Source: Malachius bipustulatus
Taxonomy: Eukaryota; Arthropoda; Insecta; Coleoptera; Melyridae
DNA: 64,000 nucleotides
Assembly: GCA_910589415.1 (NCBI GenBank)
Contig: OU342631.1
Span: forward strand, 16,864,001-16,928,000
Direction: 5' to 3'
Shown: positions 13,201-21,835 of the stretch, piece after piece
How positions within the stretch are numbered: the stretch's first letter is position 1
Layout: every line of letters starts with the position of its first letter
Program-made: the position numbers and the translations under genes
The notes under the pieces: model-generated
Databases searched by the model: none
What the model saw: only the letters and a program-made list of their open reading frames with translations
What the model was told of the DNA's origin: nothing

Positions 13201-16200
13201 AACATAAGTTACAACATAACGAGAGATATCTGAATGACGTATTAAAAAGAACAAGACTACTCTCATTTATTTATTATTGATCCTCCTGGATTTGAGGGTA
13301 TCCTATTCAGCGTATCATCGCAATGAAATGAAAAGCTTATGGATCTCGGGGATACGCTGAATGGGTAAAGGAACGCAGTGCCAGCTCCCAACAGTTCGAA
13401 TCCTTCATCTGAAACGGGCTAAATGGAGATTAGAGCTTGTGTGCTCTGGATTGAAAGCCCTGGCACGCGGCATGTCTCAGTCTTCAAAGGGCTAGCGAAC
13501 TTGGCAAATTTACATACCAGTAATCGCTGCTCGAGGTCTCAATCATTCAAATCCCACAAAGTCCATCAGTTCTTCCTTAAATAAAACACCTACTAAGTTT
13601 GGCTCTTCATTTCAACTCAGATTAACCGGAAGAGGAACACAAGAACCGAGAACATGCCGGTTTCTAGAGGAATTTCAATATGTATCCTGAATTATTTCAT
13701 TCATCTCATCCTTTGTCCCCTTATAGTCCTATTTCCACTTGTACACGATTTATGTTAATTTGTTTCAGCTAAAGTCCACGCTTATATAATATCAGAGCTA
13801 CGAAGCCAAATGCCTAATGTTTTCGGTAAAGAATCTAAAAAAGAAAAATTAATTAAAAATCTCGCCGTCACATACCAGAAGATCCAAAGCGAGTACGGAA
13901 TCTCCACCGGTGATTTTCCCGAGCTAAGTAAAATGCAAGAAATGCTCCAAAAACACGACTTTGCGAAATTTCACGCCATGAAACCGAAGCTTATCGACGA
14001 CGTAAACACCATGTTAACAAACGACATCGCCCAGTTAATGCAGATGATCCCTCAAGAATCAACCGTCAATCTACAGGTTGATATCCGTGGAGGTGCTTTC
14101 GAAGCAGTCGAAGATAAAGCCTCACCTTTCGGTTACAAGAGCGGTGAAGGGGTGAATGCTGGTTACGGGGAGCCCGAATGGATTGTGAACAGGGAGCGAG
14201 AAGTTTATGATAAAATATTCGATCAATTATCTCCTAATGGGATTAAAATATCAGGATCGACCGCGAAAGCGGAACTGGTCAAGTCAAGACTACCGAACAC
14301 AGTTCTGGGTAAGATCTGGAAGTTGTCTGATATCGATAAAGATGGGTACCTGGATAAGGATGAGTTCGCTCTGGCAATGCATCTCATTCACGTTAAACTG
14401 GATGGGAATGATCTTCCTAGCGATTTACCGGAACATTTAATCCCTCCAGCGAAGAAAGTCAGTGCGCATGTGTATCATAATTTAGAATAGAATGTATTTT
14501 TTTATTAGAGATGTAAATTTGTGGTGATCTTTTTTTATTATTATTATTTTGGTACCTGTCGTGGCTAATAACGAGGAGTGCTTATGGTGAAAGTAATTCA
14601 ACATGATGGGTTACACTATCACAAACAATTCTTTCAACAGTTGATCCTTTTTTTTTGTAAAAGTTTTGGTATTGGTATGATTAGTATAATTCCAATTAAA
14701 ATTATTGTTTTTACAATAAGAACGCTACTGGAAAAGATATTTTCGTCGTGTTTTTCAAGGTTTTTATGCCGCCTCTTTTTCGATGGCAATACTTACAAAC
14801 TTTTACTGCCTTTTCCCGTTTAATTCAACAAATGTTGATCGCTCGATAAAATTTGTGGGAGCTAAGTTGTAAAGAATCGAATTTGCAGAAACTTAAGTCT
14901 TTAATATTTTTGTTGAAAAGTTGAAAATGGTCGAGATATTGAGCAGAAACGATGCCTCGTCAAATTCAAGATGGGAGTGGAATCTCTTCGCGATTTTGAA
15001 TTTATTAGACTACCAGCGCCCCACCCCCCTAAAGGTTCGAGCAATAAAATTTCTCCCGGTGGTTATTGTACGGTAAAGCCTTTTTTGTGACTAACCCGAC
15101 GACTGGGATAATTTTCACGTTTTTTTTTTATTGAGTTTTTGACAAGTTTTGACACGTTCCATGATCATAATATTCGCGAAGTTGTTTACTGTGGAACTAT
15201 CAGTTCAGTTCCTTTGAGGACGTTCGCTACTTATAATGGATATAGAAATTATTTCCTTTTATTATTATTTAAATTATTATTTTCCCTTTTGCGAATTATC
15301 TAAAAGCTCACAAAAAAAATGCTTCAATAGTGTAGTTGTACTTTGTAATTTATGTACTTTTCCCATTCGTGCTTTTGATGTGTTATTGCTTCATCAAATC
15401 GTCTGACCTCATACTTATTCATCTTTTATTTACACTTAAGTCTTGTTTTTATTATCATTTCAGTCCCCTACCTATTTATTACCTGTGATCATGTTAAGCT
15501 CGCATAATTCTTCTCAGCGGGAGAGAAAAAAAAAATTCTGTTGACTTCATCATGCTAATTTTTCATCCATATTAGGGATGTAAGTTTATGCGCTAAAAAA
15601 TAAACGGAATATTTAAATACTAAAGACCATAATTTACCCAAATCGCTCCTAAAACAAAGCACAAAGCACACAAACATCGAGGCATTCCCAAGCAGCAGGT
15701 GCCTTCTGTTAGTCTCTATAAGCCACAATAATAAATAAACATCCTGACAACGTTTTTATAGAACACCTGCTGAAAGAGGGACAGGTGAAATTTAGGACGG
15801 TCGTGGCGCTTTGCTAGACCCAGATAGACCTCTGCACGAGCAAACAATGTTGTGTCGAATTATGAGGATGCGGTCACGAAAAGTGCCGTGCTGATTTTCT
15901 CAACAACTACGGCATTGTTGTCTTTTGTTAGGGAGGAATTACGTTCACACCACTTCTCTTCCACAAGTTTTCTGGTTGGTTGAAAAATTTCCTTTTTAAA
16001 CGTACGGAAAAGTCGAGTTTTTCCACCAATATAATTAGGTATACAAACCTAAATAGCTGCTTCAATAATTTTGTAGGACAATCATTATTATTGTCTATTA
16101 TTGTCTCCAAGTTCAGAGTAGCTTGAACTTAAACCGAAACCGTTTAGTAAATATGTATTTAATCGTTCCAGCATACCTTCCATCTTCGAGAGCTGCGAAG

Positions 16201-19200
16201 AACTGGTTGTGAATTGCAAGCTCGACCGGGCGATGATTACCTTGTTAGCGTCTATTTGAAAGGCCACGTCTCCGTTTATTGGCTTTTGAGGTGACAGAGA
16301 AGGTGGTAATTAACGACAAAATACCGTTCTTGACGGAGAGGTCTATTTGAAAAAATTCTCGCTTATTTGGCGACGCAAAGATTTTATTACCCGCTTTTTA
16401 GGATTGTGCTTTGTTTATTGTTACGCCATTACACAAATTGTACACTTTTGTGCATTCATTATTATTCTTAGAGCGGCTCCTTATTTTAGCGAGGAGATTC
16501 AAAGACTTTTTCACATAAGACTTTATTTATTATATTGAGAGAAATAGAAAAGTTTAAAAAGGTTCATCCTCAGTTGAGCATTCTTTCGCCCCCCACTCAA
16601 TGACATCGCATGGGCAAAACTAGTCTCCTTTTCAATCGATGATAATTTTTCTGGACTTTTAAGAAAAACAATTACAAGAGATCTTATAAGAAGATGATAT
16701 GCTTCAGTTTATTATAGAGCAGTTTAAGCAATCCCAAGACCGAAATCTAAAATTACTTCTGCCCAGGGGATAAAGTGGGGATTATGCTCACATTTTTTCC
16801 TAAATATACTTACACAACGAGAAAAACCGTTAGATTTTTTCCATGTTTTTCATTTAATTTATTATTCCACCTCAATGATGATATTTTCATGTAGGTAGGT
16901 GTGAAAGGTGTCGTTATGTAGGCATAAGACATAATATCTATTTCCAGATTTCCAGATTTCCAGCTTTCAGCAGAGGCTTGATTCAACGAACGCCAAGCTG
17001 ATTACATATGATATATTCGCCATATTTCTGGCATAACTTTTCACAGAAAAAAGCTTTTATCTTATTTTTTTCGTCTCCCGTGAGAACCGTGTGAGCGGGC
17101 AGGTGCTGCCTGCCTGAATGTTTGATGTCTCAGTCTGACCTGTCTATACCATCGATCACGGGCCTCATGGAAGCGGAATGGGCGTACGATTACCTTGGAG
17201 ACTGCCGTGTTTAAGGGCTCTAGCTCACGTAGCGGCAATAATACAAGAGATCGGCGGTGGTGCCTTAATCGCGGCTCAGAGCGCCATTAAATGTAAGCTA
17301 ATGCGTACACAATTAGAACAGAACCCGGCCTGTGTTCTTTGCTTTAATTGGTTTAGCGGGACCGCCGATGCCAGCTGTCTAAAGAGACCCATTTCCCGGT
17401 GCTCTACTTTCACTACTCTCTGGACGGGTATTTACACCGAGACATGCCAGGACTTCCAAAAATCGTGGGAATTTTATTAAATTTTTAATTTTTTGTCTCT
17501 AAAATTACCTAAATACTGGATAACATTGTAATGCAATTATATGTAATACGATTTAACTTAAAAAAAGGTCTCCAAAAATAGCTTTCCTATATCTAAGCTC
17601 TAAGCTTAATTAAAATTGCTGTTTGTTCAATAAATAAATGGACTTCATTAAGTGCGATTCAAGATTCTTGAGACTTGCAAAATTTTAGATTTTTAAAATT
17701 GAAATAAGCAAACTAAGACGCTTTTTACAATAGTCCTCCCGTGAGAAAATAAAAAAATCTTACATCACTTAAAATGTCACGGTTTGAGAACCACTGGCTC
17801 TAATTCAAACTCACAAGGAGAGGAAGTATTTTGAGGATTTTAGCTTCATTTGAGTCCGCTCTAGGAGCGTTTTTTCCTCTCCTAAATCAATTAGGCCCTT
17901 TTTGCAATGCGGTCTCTCTGAACCGGTTCTGCCTCAGGATAATCCGTATTAACCAAAAAGTTAGTCGCAATTACATCCTCTTTGATTTTACGGCGGATCA
18001 CTCCTCGCTCCCAGTTCCAGATTGAATAAAACAAACGCTAACGCTCTCCGTTCCCTGACAGTGGAAGCAACAATATTTTTGCTATTCTTATTCACTCACA
18101 CTTATCCCGCTCTCGAGTTTACTAACACAACAGCGCATGTTCCTGTATAGTGACAATATTATGAATGCGGAAAATAAAATAAACATCAAGTAGTTAATCG
18201 CGTTGCGAGCATATGTTTGGTAAGTTGTTTCAATCTCAATTTGTCTAAAGGAGAAGCGCATAGAAGCATTAACGTGTCTACACCTAAAATATATCCAGGC
18301 TTCCAGGTTCATTTTCTCTTGTTTCTCGCACCTCGCTGTTTCTCCGACTGCCAACTTACGCGGTCTTAGTATCGAGGTCAAACAAATCTGTCAAACAAAC
18401 TTCACTTTATTTTCTATCATTATATTAAATCCAGATATTTAGTTTTATTTTCTTTTTTTGGTTTTCACATTTTCAATAACTTTCAGCTTTTAGGAAAAAT
18501 ATTCTTGTGGTCTAACTGAGGTGCCGATACATCAGTACGGAAATTGTGTGCAGTACCTAACTGAAATTACTAAAAAAGCAATTTCGAGCAATTCCGAAAA
18601 AAGCGAAAAGGATTTTTTAGCAACGTCAGTCACTGCACAAAAAATTCTACACTTAGGTAGAGTAGAAAAAAATTGGAGATAAGCATAATCATATTTAGGT
18701 AATGATAATTTGGTTCGGGTGCATTATAACTCACTCCGATTTTTGGGAAAATTTCTATATACGGGGCAAGATTACCTTAAAAATAGACGATATAAGCAAA
18801 AAAAAATGCGAACGGTCCATAAATTTACAAAAAAAAAACACTTTAAAGCTCAACTTTTGGTCCAAATTGATGATCGTTTATCACGATTTTCTAGGCAAAA
18901 TATAGCGCTGCACTGTCAACACTCCATAAATAAGTAACTAGAATACATTCCCTGAACTCGTTTTACCAGTTTCATTTCTTAAAATGTGTAGGATAACTTC
19001 TAAAAATGGTTTTTAATTTTCGATGATAATTAATTAAACTGAAATCAACTGACATAAACTTTAATAAGTTGAATAATTCACAACAAAGCCGTGAGGTAAT
19101 AATCGAAATGTCAACAATGCCATTCATGGACACTTCAATAAAATTTAATGTTTTGCGACGTTGTCACGTTGTTATGGTCAATAATATACCTATTATTTAA

Positions 19201-21835
19201 AAAAAAACTCATGTTTTTTTATGATGTGATTTTTTGTGAGAGGAAATAAATCAAAATCAAAACTGTGTTTTATTTTTAGTTAATTAGGAATTGGTACAAG
19301 TAATGTCTTATTACTTACAATTTTGTCTTATTACTTACAACCGCTTGCCGCCATTTTTATTACTTTTATGCAATCCTGGAATTCACACACCAACTGTCTA
19401 TTGAAAAACAACTTTGATGCGAAAAGTTCAGGTCTTTTGGTCAGGCCAGGTATAATCTCCTTTTATTACGTTTCGTTGTCATCAGACCAAGTTGGGAGAG
19501 ATAGCGTGGAGGCAGGGCGCAGCGACACGATGTGTAAATTTAATAAATTAATAATTAAATTAATAAATTTTGTTTCCAATTTTGCTTCATTTCTTAATTA
19601 TTATTTACACTTGCAAATTATACATTATCAGTCTGAAAATATTCAACATAACTTTAATAACCACTCTTATGGCCCATTATCTATTTGACGATCTCTGTAA
19701 TATTTTCCTTGCCCTCTCGCATGGCCCATTTATAACTTTTGATGTATTTCTGAATAGAAATATTTGAAATTTTAAAATTAAAACAATAACTTTCGCAAAT
19801 TACACCAAATATTTTTATTTCACAAGATGTTAGTAATAAATAATAGATATGACAACGCTGCTCAATATGATCATTCTCAGTTCTACGATTCTGTCAGTTT
19901 AGTGAATTTAACTGGACATGAAGTGTCATTTTTGGGCAATTTTATGATATTTCAAACTCAATTTTCTCGATATTTTATGAACGGTTCGCAATTTTTTTCA
20001 AGATATCATCTAAATTGAGCGTAAATTAACGACTCACGCAAAAATTTTCCCAAAAAACGGAGTGAGTTATAATGCACCGGCCCCGATAGAACTATTCCAA
20101 ATCATTTTATTTTCTAGTTACTCCAATTTTTCTTAACTCTACCCCAGTACAGAATTTGTGTGCAAAGGCATTTTCGGAGAAGTGACACGCAGAAAATTTT
20201 TCTCGCAATGTAAGTTTCTGCTTACCACTTCTCCGAAATTGCTTTTTTAGTAACGCCATTTACTATGCACACAATTTCCGTACCTATAGAGGTACCTCAG
20301 CTGGACCACAAAAAAATTGCCCAAAAACTCGCGTAGATTGCAAACTTAGTAAAATCAGCTTTAACACCTAATAATTTCTAGGCTACATCTTCCAATTTTC
20401 ACTCATTAACCCCTCAGTCGATCTCAAATATGTTCGTTGCTCAATGACGTGATGATGAACTTCCATCAATATATTGAGGGTTGAATAATTTTTATATTTT
20501 CATAAAATCCTAGAAATACGACTTTATTTAAAAATACTGACAGATTTATGGGAAAACTTCGTTAGATTATCCCGATGAAAATATATTTTCCATTAGTGGC
20601 GGGTCATGAATTGCAAAGTTATAGTAAACTGTAGATTCTACATAGGACAAGGTCTGGTCAGGTGGATTTTTTTTAGGTCTATTTTTCATTTTTTGCAGGT
20701 CTGGACAGCCCAAATTTTTACAAGGTCCAAAAATCAAGTTTTAAGAAAATTCTGGACCGGACTCTTGCCAAATGTCAAATATCGCGACATAAATAAACAG
20801 GGGTTAAAAATCATTCAGGGTGACTGTTGATACTGAAGATAAAAACGATCAATAACGAGACCCCACAAATCAATTTCTAAGCCTAATCCCGATGCAAGTT
20901 CAAGCCGCTGTGCAGACAACAGTAACTAAATTATTGCGAATCATTTCTCAATAAATGCGAAAAAAATGCGAACCGTCGATTTATCCTGAACGAAACAACT
21001 TTCGCTCCAAGCTTTTATCCATAAAACCACTATTTATAAGGCGATTATCATTCATATTGTTCAAACCAAGTGCGTCCCTGATGAGTAAAATTCCACAACC
21101 AATTCCTGCTTCCTCGAGGCCGTCCTGCCGGAGTTAATTATCTTTATAAATAGCCGGGAACACCCCGGGCCGCGTGCGACGTGCAATAGCACCGGGTAAA
21201 AGGTGCATGCAATTAAGACGCGAGTCTTCGACATCCTCGCTCCTAACAAATGAAGACGTTAATTATGTGCTTTTTCCTGAATAATTGGGGATGGTCTCGT
21301 AATGATTTGAAATATGATGACGACCGTAGTCGGGCGCTATTTATAGACGGCAGTAAATCCCTCGGGAGTAACAGATTAAGAGAGTGTGATTCGAGATTTG
21401 TGGAAAGGATGACTCATTTATGTTGATTGGTTTGAAATGGGTGTGGAGTGAAGTTACTAAAATTGGCCAAGCCAAGCAAAACAGTTTCTGAAAACACATG
21501 TAGGCGTATCTTACACATATTTCTTATAACTTAATTAAATAATTAGCAGCACTCACCGTAAACTGTTATGGTGACAGTAGGAGCCATCCTCTTGGCAGCA
21601 ATATTCTCAGCAACGCAAGTATAATTGCCTGAATCTTCAACCCTGGCCTGTCCGATTAAGAGATGCCCCTCACTGGTCACTATAAGAGTAGTATCTGGTT
21701 GCAATGCTTGTCCTCCTTTCAACCAATACGTCCTGGGGGGAGGCATACCAATTGGGGCAACGCAGCGCAACTCCATATGATGCCCGAGTTCCACTCTTGT
21801 TGACGATGGGTTCACCTCGAAGGGTTTACGTAGAT
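1075..21835 (-). CDS. UNC-5 netrin receptor, partial ectodomain (4 exons)
   Basis: UNC-5 is a single-pass axon-guidance receptor. It binds netrin through its ectodomain (Ig-Ig-TSP1-TSP1) and signals repulsion through cytoplasmic ZU5, UPA and death domains. The visible coding exons, in minus-strand order, are 21557-21835 (second Ig), 2053-2232 (TSP1-1), 1316-1375 (short linker) and 1075-1257 (TSP1-2). Each has AG/GT boundaries and enters and leaves in phase 1, so they splice into one open frame. The Ig-to-TSP1 junction reads V-Y-V-N-G-G-W, the usual junction in this family. The first Ig domain and signal peptide (right) and the transmembrane and cytoplasmic parts (left) are absent from the visible exons. 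The 19.3-kb intron between the Ig and TSP1-1 exons contains the Past1 gene on the opposite strand. The identification rests on domain order and junction sequence; other TSP1-Ig proteins fit less well. Confidence 0.9.
1258..1315 (-). other. 58-bp unc-5 intron
   Basis: A minimal-size intron separates the mini-exon from the second TSP1 exon. The minus strand begins gtaagctaac and ends ttatttccgcag. Two ctaac copies inside could serve as branch points. It is very short compared with the neighbouring 19-kb intron. Confidence 0.75.
1316..1375 (-). CDS. unc-5 mini-exon between the TSP1 repeats
   Basis: The exon is 60 bp, phase 1 to phase 1, with acceptor ctgtag and donor gtaag. It encodes an acidic linker, E-E-L-V-L-D-T-A-Y-D-Y-D-L-D-T-N-L-N-L-L, between TSP1-1 and TSP1-2. 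No known domain is seen. Vertebrate UNC5 has almost no spacer at this point, so this is an insertion that could be included or skipped without changing the frame. Confidence is lower than for its neighbours because the exon is short and rests on splice sites and frame alone. Confidence 0.65.
1376..2052 (-). other. unc-5 intron (677 bp)
   Basis: Non-coding DNA between the TSP1-1 exon and the mini-exon. The donor gtatgg follows the TSP1-1 exon at 2052. Nothing else is recognised inside. Confidence 0.7.
2053..2232 (-). CDS. unc-5 exon: first TSP1 repeat
   Basis: Acceptor tttgtttcag ends at 2233 and the donor gtatgg starts at 2052. The exon is 180 bp, phase 1 to phase 1. It opens with (V)-N-G-G-W-S-Q-W-S-S-W and carries six cysteines (TECRCP, RTCTNP, LPCQGQ, DCIPC), the full TSR set. 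The RTCTNP...NGGLPCQGQS stretch closely follows the family pattern of UNC5 TSP1-1. It joins directly to the Ig exon at 21557-21835. Confidence 0.93.
2233..5694. other. unc-5 large intron, left part
   Basis: AT-rich non-coding DNA with no exon, RNA gene or complete transposon recognised. Two isolated copies of a transposon-end-like motif (tacagggtg) occur near 3128 and 4927. Such ends are common on insect Tc1/mariner-type MITEs, but I find no matching opposite terminus, so these are at most fragments. Confidence 0.6.
5695..5762 (-). repeat. tRNA-like sequence, probable SINE head or tRNA pseudogene
   Basis: Read on the minus strand this segment has a D-arm-like stretch resembling a polymerase III A box (TATGACTGTTAATAAGC). 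Next comes a perfect 5-bp anticodon-like stem, TGACG/CGTCA, around a 7-base loop CTGCCAC, so the apparent anticodon is GCC (glycine). A B-box-like GCTCGAATCC follows. The acceptor and T stems do not pair properly, so it is not a functional tRNA. A tRNA-derived SINE head is likely, with an AT-rich tail running left towards about 5640. Confidence 0.4.
5763..8590. other. unc-5 large intron, no gene seen
   Basis: Non-coding AT-rich sequence with only short chance open frames. A lone transposon-end-like motif (atagggtga) lies near 7569. Confidence 0.55.
8600..9120. repeat. imperfect tandem duplication (~237 bp period)
   Basis: A segment beginning gtcttgtgtggaagcttac at 8735 recurs at 8972. Both copies continue through acaattcttacaatttggg, ttttggagat and aaagctctttccc to ttcttgt. 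A following block (aatttgtgaaagtct...aacccgga) at 8897 recurs at about 9073, so the second unit has lost roughly 60 bp between the two blocks. A third, weaker match (gagtggtgggaa at 8650 and gagtggtgcggga at 8878) suggests the duplication began further left. It has no coding content. Confidence 0.7.
9121..11979. other. unc-5 intron and upstream flank of Past1
   Basis: Non-coding DNA leading to the Past1 start codon. A C-rich run with GC-rich flanks lies at about 10559-10600. Past1 regulatory sequence is expected close to 11980, but no clear TATA box or initiator is recognisable, so no promoter is assigned. Confidence 0.5.
11980..12451 (+). CDS. Past1 exon 1: N-terminus and start of G domain
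   Basis: It encodes residues 1-157, holding the N-terminal helical segment, P-loop, switch I and the DTPG motif. The donor is gcag|gtaggt. The exon ends one base into the codon for glycine 158, restored by the next exon as G-E-K-Q-R-I-D. The 280-bp intron that follows (12452-12731) has a pyrimidine-poor, T-rich end and acceptor cctccag. Confidence 0.93.
11980..14490 (+). CDS. EHD-family ATPase (Past1 / EHD1 orthologue), complete
   Basis: A dynamin-like membrane-remodelling ATPase that tubulates and severs endosomal membranes during endocytic recycling. There are three exons (11980-12451, 12732-13163, 13769-14490), joined in phase 1 at both junctions, encoding 541 residues, the usual EHD length. 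The N-terminus is MFSWLNREPE. The nucleotide-binding motifs are P-loop GQYSTGKT (63-70), switch I PTTD (90-93), DTPG (151-154) and NKAD (217-220). A helical region follows. A C-terminal EH domain begins at about residue 440, with the calcium-loop sequence DIDKDGYLDKDEF (489-501) and the conserved tryptophan of KIWKLSD that contacts NPF motifs. No key residue is missing and no frame damage is seen, so the gene is probably functional. It lies wholly inside an unc-5 intron on the opposite strand. The start was chosen because it begins at the conserved EHD N-terminus. Confidence 0.97.
12732..13163 (+). CDS. Past1 exon 2: rest of G domain
   Basis: It encodes residues 158-301, including DRGYDFTGVLEWFAERVD, LFDAHKLD, and NKAD at 217-220. 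This is the most conserved part of the protein. Its bases are richer in G+C than the surrounding introns, as expected for coding DNA. It ends RARL with donor cttg|gtgagt in phase 1. Confidence 0.95.
13164..13768 (+). other. Past1 intron 2 with a short hairpin
   Basis: A 605-bp intron with donor gtgagt and acceptor ttgtttcag. It contains a perfect 12-bp inverted repeat (attcagcgtatc at about 13303 and gatacgctgaat at about 13350) separated by about 35 bases, possibly a remnant of a small transposon or a transcript hairpin. Nothing else is recognised. Confidence 0.65.
13769..14490 (+). CDS. Past1 exon 3: helical region and EH domain
   Basis: It encodes residues 302-541, starting with the shared alanine codon (A-K-V-H-A-Y-I-I) and ending with H-N-L-E and a TAG stop. 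The helical middle contains SKMQEML and FHAMKPKL. The EH domain with its EF-hand loop (DIDKDGYLDKDEF) fills the last ~100 residues. Confidence 0.95.
14491..18504. other. Past1 3' flank and unc-5 intron
   Basis: The first 500-600 bp probably include the Past1 3' untranslated region. The rest is AT-rich non-coding DNA. A block richer in G+C at about 17150-17460 contains a 100-codon open frame with no recognisable domain and could be a conserved intronic element. A short tandem run (ttccagatttccagatttccag) lies near 16946. Confidence 0.5.
15043..15048 (+). promoter_or_regulatory. candidate Past1 polyadenylation signal
   Basis: An AATAAA hexamer about 550 bp after the stop codon, followed within 12-20 bases by a GT-rich stretch (gtggttattgt). 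This is the first canonical hexamer I notice in the right orientation after the gene. Alternatives lie near 15598 and 15734. Transcript data would be needed to choose. Confidence 0.3.
18505..20311. mobile_element. 1.8-kb element with long, nested inverted repeats
   Basis: The two ends are inverted copies: ttgtggtctaactgaggt at 18505 against the complement of the end at 20311 (ttgtggtccagctgaggt). Inside, further inverted pairs follow in mirrored order: cggaaattgtgtgcag (18539 and about 20260), actaaaaaagcaatttcg (18568 and about 20240), gcattataactcactccg (about 18720 and 20060) and gaacggtc/gaacggttcgc (about 18811 and 19980). Each end is also palindromic in itself, with a hairpin around the gcaatttcg motif. 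No transposase frame is seen, so it is non-autonomous. No clear target duplication could be defined, so the superfamily is unassigned. Confidence 0.65.
19302..19341. repeat. short direct repeat at the centre of the inverted-repeat element
   Basis: The 17-18 base phrase tgtcttattacttacaa occurs twice in a row at about 19304 and 19324. It lies near the centre of the 18505-20311 element, where the mirrored arms stop matching. Confidence 0.6.
20312..21556. other. unc-5 intron next to the Ig exon
   Basis: Non-coding. A stretch at about 20645-20760 (acaaggtctggtcaggtgga ... ttttttgcaggtctgg) resembles one at about 30110-30245, so it is probably a fragment of a dispersed repeat. A moderately GC-rich block lies at 21060-21250, with no gene recognised. 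Confidence 0.5.
21557..21835 (-). CDS. unc-5 exon: second immunoglobulin domain
   Basis: The acceptor ttttttttcag ends at 21836 and the donor gtgagt begins at 21556. The exon is 279 bp, phase 1 to phase 1. It starts (Y/D)-L-R-K-P-F-E-V-N-P, the family's Ig1-to-Ig2 linker. An Ig fold follows with cysteine in ELRCVAP, tryptophan in TYWLKGG, and the DSGNYTCVAEN motif (a canonical D-x-G-x-Y-x-C strand F). An N-glycosylation sequon, N-Y-T, overlaps that motif. It ends T-V-T-I-T-V-Y, continuing into the TSP1-1 exon. The exon carrying the first Ig domain would come next to the right and was not found. Confidence 0.93.

Noticed and set aside
13390..13400. B-box-like gttcgaatcc inside Past1 intron 2, suggesting a tRNA gene
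   Set aside because: No matching A box, anticodon stem or acceptor stem can be drawn around it.
17178..17480. 100-codon plus-strand open frame in a GC-richer block
   Set aside because: No recognisable domain, no clear splice sites and no neighbouring exon. It is retained only as a possible conserved non-coding block.
18088..18381. 97-codon minus-strand frame with a hydrophobic C-terminal segment
   Set aside because: It is in the unc-5 orientation, but its ends do not fit phase 1 splicing and the sequence matches no UNC-5 region.
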